Below, piece by piece: positions 45,357 to 54,205 of a DNA stretch of 64,000 nucleotides (positions are counted from its first letter, which is position 1; each line of letters begins with the position of its first letter). The position numbers and the translations under genes were made by a program. A model generated the notes under the pieces. The model was given only the letters and a program-made list of their open reading frames with translations, was not told where the DNA came from and ran no database searches. Source of the DNA: Hydrangea macrophylla (Eukaryota > Streptophyta > Magnoliopsida > Cornales > Hydrangeaceae); NCBI GenBank assembly GCA_033977485.1, contig CM066989.1:94569887-94633886 (forward strand), read 5' to 3'.

Positions 45357-46769
45357 CAGAACTATCAAGTCTACTGGAAGATTCCTGCCTCCTAAGGTCA
45401 ATGGGAAATCTTTATATACTTTACCCAACTTAACAATCACTCCCAATGGTGACACAACATTAAGTGCTGGCTCAAGTGTCTGGGGTTCTAAAACCAACTG
45501 ACGCACAATCTTAACAGCAATAAATGAACGTGCAACTCCAGTATCAAATAAAGTTTTAACTGGACTATGAAAGAGTACGAGCGTATCTTCCAAATGTTGT
45601 TGCTCATCAGCGTTAAAGCTTGCTTCTCCTGGGATGATTGCATTCATCCTTGTCTGATCTGGGGGTCCTTGTATTCCCTGAACTGGTGCCCCATAATCCT
45701 CTGCGAGGTGCACGGCAATCCCTACTCAAGTGCCCTGGCTTGTTACAATTTTGGCAGTTAGCATCTGTCCGATGGTTAACCATGGAGGTCGTACAGAACT
45801 TGGAAATGTGCCTGACTTCCCATAATTAAAACACCCTCCGTTGTTGGTTGGCGGGGCTGTTAGTAGTGCATGGGGTTGTGGTCCCTACTGGCGATATTGC
45901 TGAGGTTGAGGATAACCCTGCTGAGGTTTCCTAGTTCTATCATAAGTGCGTTTGTTCCCTTGAAAGTTATCTTGAGGTCCCTAACTCTGGGTATTTCTTG
46001 GTGGTTGGTTCTGGAAATTCCTCTGTTGGAAGTTCCTCGACGGTTGGGGTCGATTCATCTGTTGTCACTATGCTGGATAAGCATCTTTTTCTAATCCTGC
46101 AGCAAATCTGACAATCCCCTCAAATGACTGATTCATATGACCAACCATCATTTGTCTAAGGTGGGGGTTCAATCCTTGGTGAAATCTCTTCACCTTCTTT
46201 TATGGTGTATCGATCATGTGCAGAGCAAATCGAGATTGACGCTCGAACTTTGTTGTGTATTCTCGCACAGTCCATCTTCCTTGGACTAGACTGAGAAAGT
46301 TCCTTCCTTATTAATCTCTCTCATCTTTTGGGAAATACTTTTTCAGAAATCTTTCTCGGAATATTTCCCAAGGCATTCTTCGTACGAATTCAGCTCCTAC
46401 TATAGCTTTTTCGGCTTCCCACCAATATGCGGCGGCATAGGTAAGCTGGAACGTGGCAAGACGATGCTTATCTTGCTCAGTACATTCTGAAACTTCAAAA
46501 ATCAATTCTATTTCCCGCATCCACTATTCTGCCTTCTATGACTCCGTTAATCTGTCAAATTTCTCTGGGCGTAATCCATGAAAACGTTCAAATAACTTAT
46601 CACCAGTCTATCTCAGTGGCGGTGGTGCAACAGGCCTCTGGCGAGTAGAGTGGTTATAGGTATCTCCCATATGTTCCATCCTTTGCATGAAAGCTTCAAA
46701 AATACCCGTTGGATCCATGCCTTCCAGAATATGGGCTCCTAATCGTGCTTGATTTCTCGATCTAACCAT
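45357..46769 (-). pseudogene. Degenerate Ty3/gypsy gag-protease
   Basis: The ATG at 46769 opens gag. A conserved capsid stretch (HRLATFQLTYAAAYWW..W..FRERFLKKYFP) lies at about 46320-46480. A zinc-knuckle region is badly decayed. The protease motif LFDTGVARSFIA is at about 45510-45550. Several stops and frame changes interrupt it, for example near 46608. It is cut at 45357 by an LTR. The order and motifs fit the chromovirus-like Ty3/gypsy group. RT and integrase are outside the window or lost. Confidence 0.8.
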
Positions 46770-48296
46770 AGTGATAATGTGTGTCGTGTGCCTACAAAAG
46801 ACCTATCGATTAGCTGATAGTCTTCTCTTAGAAACAAAATCAAGATAGAGCGAGAAGCAACAAGAACTAGCAGTTCTACTAATCAGCGTATATCAACTTA
46901 AACATACCATCAATATCAAAAGTACTGCTTATATATATATATCAAAAGATGTACCGCATAGTATACACTAGTGAAACTGTGTACCATAAGGGACATAGGA
47001 TAAAATAGTACTAAGGTTAGCTATTTACAATACTACTATTGATAATATCTATACAAAAGCTATAGTCCAATAGCTCTCTCTCAAGCTCCCAAAAATCATG
47101 TTGACAACATGTCATGATATAAAACAAGCAAAAACTAAACCTTCTCCAGATCTTGACTCAAAAATCGTCAGTGTCTGATCCTGTTGGTGGTGCCTCATCC
47201 TCTGAAACGATATCCATCTCCTCAAGGGGAGCATCCTCAACTGGTGCGGCGAGATCTCCGATTACCACTCCGATATCCCAATCTTCAACTTTCCCTACCT
47301 CGACATCCTCTGCCATCATCGCCTGATTAGCGACGTCAACAGCTACCGCAACGAATCCATCAGCTATATCCATGTCCCTGCTAATGCAGCCTCTCCCATA
47401 ACAAATCCAACTAGATGTCCGACCATCTCAGTTATTCATCCTACTGTCATATCGGCCATGGCTGCCATATGTACTATGGGTCCGACGAGTAACTCAGGCA
47501 TAACGGGTACCTCTGGCACAACTATCTCCTCGTCGGGAATATCCTCCTCTACTATCTCCATGATCACGTCTTCCTCTATCACTACGTTATCCTCTCCAAC
47601 CACGATATATGTCTCAGGGTCCTCTGGCTCCTATACTGGGTCAAACTCTGGCTCTTCCGAGTCATCCTCCGACTCATCATCATCATCATCTTCTACAAGG
47701 TCCTCCTCTCCATCCCCGTTAATATCCTCGTCAGGATGCTCATCCTCTGGCTCTGAGTCCTCCTCACCCTGAATTGGCTCAGACTTTGGAACTGGTACGT
47801 CGGGTACCGGTGATGGTGGGGCTGCCAGTGCTGGTGCTAGTGTAGCTACAAACTCTGGCGGAATAGGCCCGACTATAATAGCTCGTAACTCGATCTCATT
47901 TACCTCCGGCTTACTTTGAATCAATCTAGCCATCTCTTGGTATGTAGCTGCTCGGGTCATAGCGTAGTTATATGCATCCATACGTATCTCCGTCAGGGTG
48001 TGTCATGCCTACAATGTAGAGAGAAGTCCACATCCTTTCCTCTAATTATCGACTAGCTGTCTGACGAATATGACTCTAGTATATCTCTGGAATGGCTGGC
48101 TCCACTGTGTCATCATGAATAATATGTCCGCCAAAAGAGTCATCCACAAATAGGTGGAAATCCGGATCCATGCTAACTTGCAAAGAAAACTATCTATCGT
48201 CAGAAGGACGAACTTATCTTATCATATCTTATCTCAGGGATCTTGAAATACTAGGACTAGATAGTGTGGAATCGTTAGTGAACGAAAGTATCACAA
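46770..48296 (-). pseudogene. Leader of the minus-strand element with a decayed acidic ORF
   Basis: About 1.5 kb between the primer-binding site and gag. Open fragments at 47981-47631 and 47373-47158 encode an acidic, Asp/Glu-rich protein (runs of D and E near 47690 and a GSDTDDF ending). The layout resembles the leader ORF at 967-1475. It is broken by stops and shifts. No recognised family. Confidence 0.45.
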
Positions 48297-48314
48297 CCTA
48301 GAGCTTTGATACCA
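48297..48314 (-). other. Primer-binding site, initiator tRNA-Met-like
   Basis: The minus strand reads TGGTATCAAAGCTCTAGG, a slightly mutated form of the TGGTATCAGAGC site at 1580-1596, seven bases from the LTR. Confidence 0.75.
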
Positions 48315-48610
48315 AAAATCCTGTCATGCCCCAGAACAACAAAAATAGAGAAAAATAAAATTCCTTTTTGGGTCCATAGGGAATGACTGGTGAATGTCAC
48401 TATTTGTCCACACCACACAGTACTAGTCCAACTAAAAGCAACAAGAATAGTACATAAACTGAATATAAAATAATAGTTGTATCTATTACAACATCAGAGT
48501 GGTCCTCAGGATCACAACATGTCTGGAGACAATATATGCCCAAGTTCCCGTTTACTAATAAAGTGTAACAGTAATAACAAAAATATAAACTAGATACAGC
48601 TTCTTCATCT

Positions 48611-48730
48611 CTAGCTAGCGTAAGGGTAGTCGTCAGCGTAACAGCCTTCTCCGGCATAACCAGTGTCAGTGGGATCACCCTCTGCATATTCCCCTTTTAG
48701 GGTAGTAGTTGTTGTTATAAGCTCCATCAC
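48611..48730 (-). other. Counterpart of the Tyr/Asp-rich peptide segment
   Basis: The minus strand encodes GEYAEGDPTDTGYAGEGCYA and then DDYPYAS before TAG at 48611-48613. It matches the LTR at 43431-43548 through to the stop, while flanking non-coding sequence has diverged more. Confidence 0.45.
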
Positions 48731-49082
48731 ATGCATTATTAAGAACAGGGTAGTCTGGACGGGGAATGTTCCGGCAATAATGTCGCGCCTGCCCCGAAGG
48801 TGGGGGGCGGTCAAAATGGGGTGTCTACAAATAACGACCGTCAGCTTACTGAGAGTTGAGTGAATAGAAACTTACCAGGTATCAATTATATAACGTAATA
48901 CAATTTATGGAAGTCATAAGATATAGTTCTACTAAGTAATATCTTCTCTTGATTTAACATCGTTACTCAACCCTTATCGTCTTATTATCCTGAGACTGAT
49001 AATCGACATGATAACCAACATACCTTGACTGAAAGAACAACCTAAATCATTTAACTTATATAACATACCATCGTTCTGTCCA

Positions 49083-49373
49083 TTACTCGTTAAGGATATA
49101 TACCATCCATCGCAATCATGGACACCACGTCAGTCCATCTCCTGCTCGTTAAGGATATAACCCATTCACCGCATATCAGGTATACAACGCTTTGATCAAC
49201 AGCATATCAAATCTATTACCATGACTCATCGATGTATACCAGTGATCCCCATCCACTGCTCGTTAAAGATATAACACCCATCCACTGCTCGTTACGGATA
49301 TAACATGGATCATCTGGCTATCTTAGGACTACATGGTCCTACTCACTGCTTGTTAAGGATATAAACCATCCAT
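49083..49373. repeat. 27-bp tandem repeat in the 5' LTR, inverted relative to 42849-43142
   Basis: Copies of CTCGTTAAGGATATAA(A)CCATCCA at about 49087, 49144, 49257, 49285 and 49347, with mutated units between them. Confidence 0.8.
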
Positions 49374-49703
49374 CGCATGTGAAAGCATATTATGACCAAG
49401 CATCGGCCCACGTACCATTTCCAGAACTTATCAAACCTACTTATGCTCAGTACTAATATCGACACATGACTTCCCATTGTGGCCTTACTACTCTGATTAA
49501 AATGAATGGATATCGAACTCATAAATGAATCGTAAAGTATCTAACGCCATCACGTTAATCTGTTATTCTTAATCAGACTTATCTGTGTTGTCACATTTTC
49601 CCTGATCCACCCAAAATCGCGTAATGAAAGTCCGAATCGAGAATCGGACATTCAAACCTCTTATAAAATAACAAAAGGGACAATCCATGTTCTGTTAAGT
49701 TCG

Positions 49704-49803
49704 AACGATTGAATCGATTGAGAAAAAATGGGGTTCAAGCGATCGAAGTCCTTTCGATCGATTGAACTTTCGATCGATTGAACCCAGTTCAATCGCTCGA
49801 GAG
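49704..49803. repeat. ATCGATTGA-type palindrome cluster, transcribed part of the LTR
   Basis: Five sites: GATTGAATCGATTGAG, TTCAAGCGATCGAAG, TTCGATCGATTGAAC (twice) and TTCAATCGCTCGAG. All are centred on TCGA or CGATCG. Confidence 0.8.
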
Positions 49804-50052
49804 TCACCTTCTCCAGAGATTCTATACAAGTGAATGTTCAGATGTGTTCGGGCGTGTTTGGGTCCATTTATTTACGTCTAAAACTTGTAAAACATCATAT
49901 ATTAGGTATCGAGTGAGTTTAGAACTCACCAAACTTGCTAAGGGCGCGTTTGGCAATGCGTCAAGCTTGAGCTCCTCCAATGGTGGTCTCTCTCTCCTTC
50001 TCTGTCTCTGACTCTATTTCTCTGCTTCCTTCTTCTCCTTCTCTCTTCCTCT

Positions 50053-50056
<4 letters not shown>

Positions 50057-50107
<51 letters not shown>
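50057..50107. repeat. (CT)n microsatellite
   Basis: About 25 CT units within the LTR, GA on the transcribed strand. Long repetitive frames over it are artefacts. Confidence 0.95.
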
Positions 50108-50109
<2 letters not shown>

Positions 50110-50240
50110 GGACTGTGTATATATATAGTACGTGTGTATGTATATATGGATGTATATGTGTATATATATCAAATACTCTCTCTTTATCACTAAGCTTTCT
50201 AAAATCTGGCAACCAAAACCCCCTCCCACGTTCATATAAG

Positions 50241-50250
50241 TATATATAGG
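50241..50250 (-). promoter_or_regulatory. TATA-like box of the minus-strand 5' LTR
   Basis: The minus strand reads CCTATATATA, about 340 bp from the LTR 5' end and 60 bp downstream of the upstream palindrome cluster. Confidence 0.5.
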
Positions 50251-50308
50251 AAAAAGAAAAGGACAAGTGATATTCCAATGCACAAACTGAGAAAAAATAT
50301 CTAGACAC

Positions 50309-50511
50309 ATTCAATCGATCGAAGATACTTTGATCTCTTGAAAGCAAATCGGCCAGGTTCGATCGATTGAGACCGAATTGATCCAATTTGATCGATTGAA
50401 CAAGGGAACATGTAATAAATTCATGTCGGCAGGGTTTCGATCGCTTGAAAGGAGTTCTGTCGATTGGAGAAAGAAATTCTCGATCACTCGAAACATGCTC
50501 GATCGATTGAG
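50309..50511. repeat. ATCGATTGA-type palindrome cluster upstream of the LTR TATA
   Basis: Eight related sites: TTCAATCGATCGAAG, TTTGATCTCTTGAA, TTCGATCGATTGAG, TTTGATCGATTGAAC, TTTCGATCGCTTGAA, GTCGATTGG, CTCGATCACTCGA and CTCGATCGATTGAG. More diverged than the Athila sites. Confidence 0.8.
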
Positions 50512-50591
50512 ATTAAAACTTTAAGTATGGTCAATGGACGTATACAGTATCTTATGTATTATTATAAAATCCAAAAATATAGGGTATTACA

Positions 50592-50737
50592 TGAGGTCTG
50601 TGTAATTTTGCCAAACCTCAGGGAAAGTCCCTGTAATTCACCCAAATTTAAATCACAGAGAGGTAAGTGCAAACCGGCTAAATCATAGGGGTGTAAGTGT
50701 ATTTAACCCATATATATACAACACGTATATGTATATA
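50592..50737. other. Flank of the retrotransposon stack, repeat-like
   Basis: About 145 bp, with AAACCTCAGGGA..CCCTGTAATT, ATAGGGGTGTAAGTG and TTTAACCC. These words resemble the terminal parts of the intronic MITE at 62031-62408. No gene. Confidence 0.35.
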
Positions 50738-50960
50738 TATTTTTTGATATTTACCTAGATTCAAACCAGATACACACACTACCCAGCCATAACCCAATCC
50801 CAAAGTCCCCACACTGTCCCACAATAAAAACCAACAAAGGCCACTCATTCTGACTGAAGAATAACTGGGACAAGCAACTAGAATTCCTTATGGGATTCAA
50901 ACTCTCTTCCTCCCCACTGAAAAGAGAAAGGCTATGCCAATTGAGCTACAGCCCGCTCGG
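50738..50960 (-). mobile_element. tRNA-derived SINE
   Basis: Read on the minus strand from about 50958: GGGCTGTAGCTCAATTGGCA matches a pol III A box. A B box-like GTTTGAATCCC follows about 55 bp later. An unrelated body of about 150 bp then ends near an A/T-rich tail (AAAAAATATATATA). This is the head-body-tail order of plant SINEs. It does not fold as a full tRNA: the anticodon region is replaced by a purine-rich stretch. No clear target duplication was found. Confidence 0.65.
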
Positions 50961-51249
50961 CATGTATGTGTATTTTTGTATGTGTGTTATGTTATACGAT
51001 TAGATTGACGAAAAAAATAAAATTAATAAAATTAAATTAGAGCTTTTTTTATGAGTAATACTAATCTAAAAGGAAAATTACATTTCAGTTTAATTTTTTG
51101 TATAAAATTTTAAAGTCTGTTTATTACTTTTTTAAAATTAAAAGAAATGCCAACAATCATTAAAAAAAATTAAGAAAGTCATCAACAAAATTTATAAAAA
51201 TATTGACTTTTGAATTGTTATTTTATGTTTTAGTCTATTTCATATTTTC

Positions 51250-51425
51250 AACGTTTTGATCTTGCACCAAAGTTGTGATGATTGCTCCCAACGTTTGGAA
51301 GACTTGCTCCTGACGTTTGAAGAGTTGCACTCGACTTTGAAACGAGTCACTCCCTACGTTCTGAAAAGATGTTCCCAAATGTTTCATAGAGTTGCTCCCA
51401 ACGTTTAAAAGAGTTGCTCCATAGT
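51250..51425. repeat. Degenerate repeat with GTTGCTCCCAACGTTT
   Basis: Six to seven imperfect units about 25-30 bp apart: TTGCTCCCAACGTTTGGAAG, TTGCTCCTGACGTTTGAAGA, GTTGCACTCGACTTTGAAAC, GTCACTCCCTACGTTCTGAA, TTGCTCCCAACGTTTAAAAG and similar. The core AACGTT is palindromic. Confidence 0.7.
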
Positions 51426-52355
51426 ATTATGTAAAATTTGATGACTTTTTCATTTCACAAATTATTATTATTAGTATATTAATTTAGAAAAAATAATAGA
51501 TAAACTTTTAAATTCTATAAAAAAGAAAAGACTAATTGTTAATTATCATTTATTCATAATATGAATCCAAACCCACATTCCAAATGATATGTAGTGGGAC
51601 CGTCACTTTAATATCTTTTGATTAAAATTTAGTGAGCCAACTATCACATCATTTGAGATTTAGATTTTGATTTGGGAAGCATAAATCTACGTTTGAAATG
51701 ATGTGACAATGAACCTATATATTTTGATTAGATGAGGTTGAAGTTGTACCATCATTATCAAAATTGAGTACGTTGACAATTAAGACAATTACGGTTCCAA
51801 AATTGACCAAGTCCATATTACCAAAGCCTGATAAAAAAGGGTAAGAGTTCCTATCACAGTACAAAAGAAGGAAACCATGGGGATGGATAAAAAAGGGATA
51901 ATTAGATGGACAAACCAAACGTTTTATACACAATTTGCCCAAGAGTAATATTTGGGGTGTGGCGAATATGACCTGTAACACATAATACAAACACATACAG
52001 AAAGAAAGAAAGAAACAAATCACGATATAAGATATACCCTTTGATTCAGCCAAATTGTCTACGTTCACAGCCTCTCACACCAGTTCACTATAATCAACGA
52101 ACAGAAAGGATACCAAGTTTTCTTTTTCAAAAACAGCACTCAACACACTACGGCTGCACATAGAAGGGATAATATATCCCACTAGGGTTACACTAAAAAT
52201 TACTATAATACCCTTGGCCCAAAAAACAGCACTCCAACTGCACCCCCCGGTATCGAAGTAGATCAGACTTCACAAACCCAACATGGGGCACTAATAAATT
52301 TCACTAGCACTCACACCCACATTTTATCTCTCTCCCAGTGGACACTCACACTCGA
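51426..52355. other. Intergenic DNA without recognisable features
   Basis: AT-rich sequence between retroelements and the bZIP gene. The 117-codon minus frame at 52068-51715 starts at a plausible ATG but shows no domain or codon pattern. I treat it as chance. Confidence 0.5.
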
Positions 52356-52508
52356 GTAATGATTCATGCACAAAAAATGTACACATAAAGATCTGGGTCA
52401 TTACTTTCGGTGTTCCATATATGCAGGCATGGACCCCACCAAAAATGAATGGTCCAGATCTTTATGTGCATACTTTATATACACATTTTATGTACACATA
52501 GCATTACC
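52356..52508. mobile_element. Small hairpin MITE
   Basis: The left end (GTAATG..GTACACATAAAGATCTGG) and right end (CCAGATCTTTATGTGCAT..CATTAC) are inverted copies over about 45 bp around a short centre. Flanking CACACCCACA..CTCTCTCC words occur on both sides (52311-52340 and 52556-52580), so the insertion or duplication history is more complex than one simple hop. Confidence 0.65.
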
Positions 52509-53040
52509 TTTCACACTACCCAAAAAAAAAAAAAACAAAACAAAACATTACCCATCACACCCACACTCTATCTCTCTCCTAGTGGCACTGTGCACTAAAA
52601 GAGAGATAGAGTGTGAATTCGAGTATTAGCGAAAAGTGCCCCTAACATTGTTATTTACCCAAACTCTTTGAGAAATGCAAACTTTATATAATAGTACAGC
52701 TATAAAATACAAGGATACAACAAAACTAAAAGCATGAATACAATTGCAAAACTCTTAACGCCAATTGAATGCCTAATGATAACAATATAAAATAAAAGAG
52801 TGCATTTTTCTCACCCCTCTCCTCTCCTGTTGGCTAATGTAATGGGACTCATTTTATGAGAATTAATTTATTAAAACCCACTGTATAGCCAGAGTAAGCA
52901 AAGAATGAACAAAAATGCACTCTAAAAATTTAGAAAACATAGCATTAGTTGTATATTCCACATTCAACCCAATTTACCCGACCCAAATTCCAACTATTCG
53001 ACCGGATTTCCATTAGATATACTACTATACAACCGCCAAA
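52509..53040. other. Distal upstream region of the bZIP gene
   Basis: No gene. A second CACACCCACACTCTATCTCTCTCC block at 52556-52580 is followed by its own inverted copy (AGAGAGATAGAGTGTG, 52598-52613). The rest is AT-rich. Confidence 0.5.
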
Positions 53041-54205
53041 CATGTAAACGATACGTATATACATATCACAGCCGTTGAACACATCTGAAAAAATTCAATC
53101 ACCAGTCGAAATTGAAACACACTCCCCACACAGAGAGCGAGAGAGAGAGAGAGAGAGACGAATTTCAGAACATCGAACCATATTGGGGCCCTGCAAATCA
53201 TCCAGAAAAAAAAAAAAACCTAACCTTCTCTCTCTAGAAATTCTCTCCTCCATCAACGAATATCAATTCGCCCAAAATTTCATCTGTAGATTGGTCATTG
53301 GCGAAGAAAGAGAGTGGTGTTGGTGGCTGAACGAAGGCCGAGTTAACTCGCTGGCTCAGATATTGATTTTGTTTCATCAAGTTCGTCTCAATTTTTATTG
53401 TGGTAATTCGATTTATCAAGTTCGTGAACAATTTTGCTAGTTAAATCTATTTTTTTGCCCTAGTTTTTTTTTTTTCCCCTTCTCGAGCATGACGACAGTT
53501 GAATTTGTAGTTGCGTAATCAACAATGATTTGTGATTTGTACGTATTATTTTGGCTGTTTACCAAGTTATTTGTCTTACCTTTTTGTTGTTTGATCGTGT
53601 AATTGTTTTTCTCTCTCATTCGAAACTTCTCTCTCTGGATTGATAGAAGTCTCCCTTTATTTTTTTATTTTTGGGTGTGTGGGTATGTGGGTGAGTTCAC
53701 ATGATACTTTGAAGAAAGTTACATTTTTGTTTTTTATTTTTAATACTTGTCGTTCAGCCTATTCTCGCTTTCTTTTTTTTGGGTGTGGAAATAGGGTGGA
53801 AGATGAATGTTTTCAAGAGAATTAATTTAATTTAGTTTAGAGAAATATGCTTATGGAAAGGCAAAAATAAGAAGAGAATGTAGAATAACGCAGTGGTTAT
53901 TTAAAAAGGTGGTTTGAATATTTAGAATTTTTCTGTACCTAAGTACTATTACCTGTACTACCAGTTCTTTTTATGGTATACACTTCTTACATTTCTTTGC
54001 TCTTGTTTGTTATGCGTTGTGGGTTTTCTACAATTTTACTTGTTCTGTGGATACAGTGGGTAAAATGTCTGTTTTGTTAGAATTACTCGTCAGAGAAAAA
54101 GAAGAACTGCTGCCCATTGGAATTCGTTTAATTGCATTCCTGATAATTAGGTTTACACATTGCAGGATGGTCTGAGGAGTTTTTGAGAAGGTAGTGCAAC
54201 TAATC
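53041..54205 (+). promoter_or_regulatory. Promoter and 5' UTR of the bZIP gene
   Basis: ATACGTATATACATAT at 53052-53067 offers a TATA-like stretch and an ACGT core (TACGTA, an A-box) that G-group bZIPs could bind. A (GA)n run at 53138-53158 is common in plant leaders. The last 40 bases before the ATG (54166-54205) follow a clear 3' splice site (TTACACATTGCAG, ending at 54165), so there is a leader intron. I cannot fix the matching donor or the start of transcription. T-rich DNA 53460-54160 is probably that intron. Confidence 0.5.

Larger units (their letters stand above)
48322..50591 (-). mobile_element. 5' LTR of the oldest visible minus-strand Ty3/gypsy element
   Basis: On the minus strand it begins TGTAATACCCTATATTTTTG at 50591 and ends CTGGGGCATGACA at 48322, next to its primer-binding site. 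2270 bp. It holds a TATA-like TATATATA (50241-50250), two palindrome clusters either side of it (50309-50511 and 49704-49803), a (CT)n tract, a 27-bp repeat and the Tyr-rich peptide segment. Confidence 0.85.

Noticed and set aside
47458..47772. Ser/Thr-rich 104-codon plus-strand frame
   Set aside because: Antisense of the acidic leader ORF of the minus-strand element.
49961..50386. Repetitive Arg/Glu and Ser/Leu frames
   Set aside because: They read through the (CT)n microsatellite.
50880..50960. Functional tRNA gene on the minus strand
   Set aside because: A and B boxes are present, but the region between cannot form an anticodon arm and no acceptor stem closes. A SINE fits better.
51715..52068. 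117-codon minus-strand frame in the intergenic region
   Set aside because: No domain, no splice or promoter context, hydrophobic and Phe-rich composition typical of AT-rich chance frames.
53075..53440. 121-codon plus-strand frame in the bZIP 5' region
   Set aside because: Overlaps the (GA)n leader and the presumed leader intron. No domain; at most an upstream ORF.
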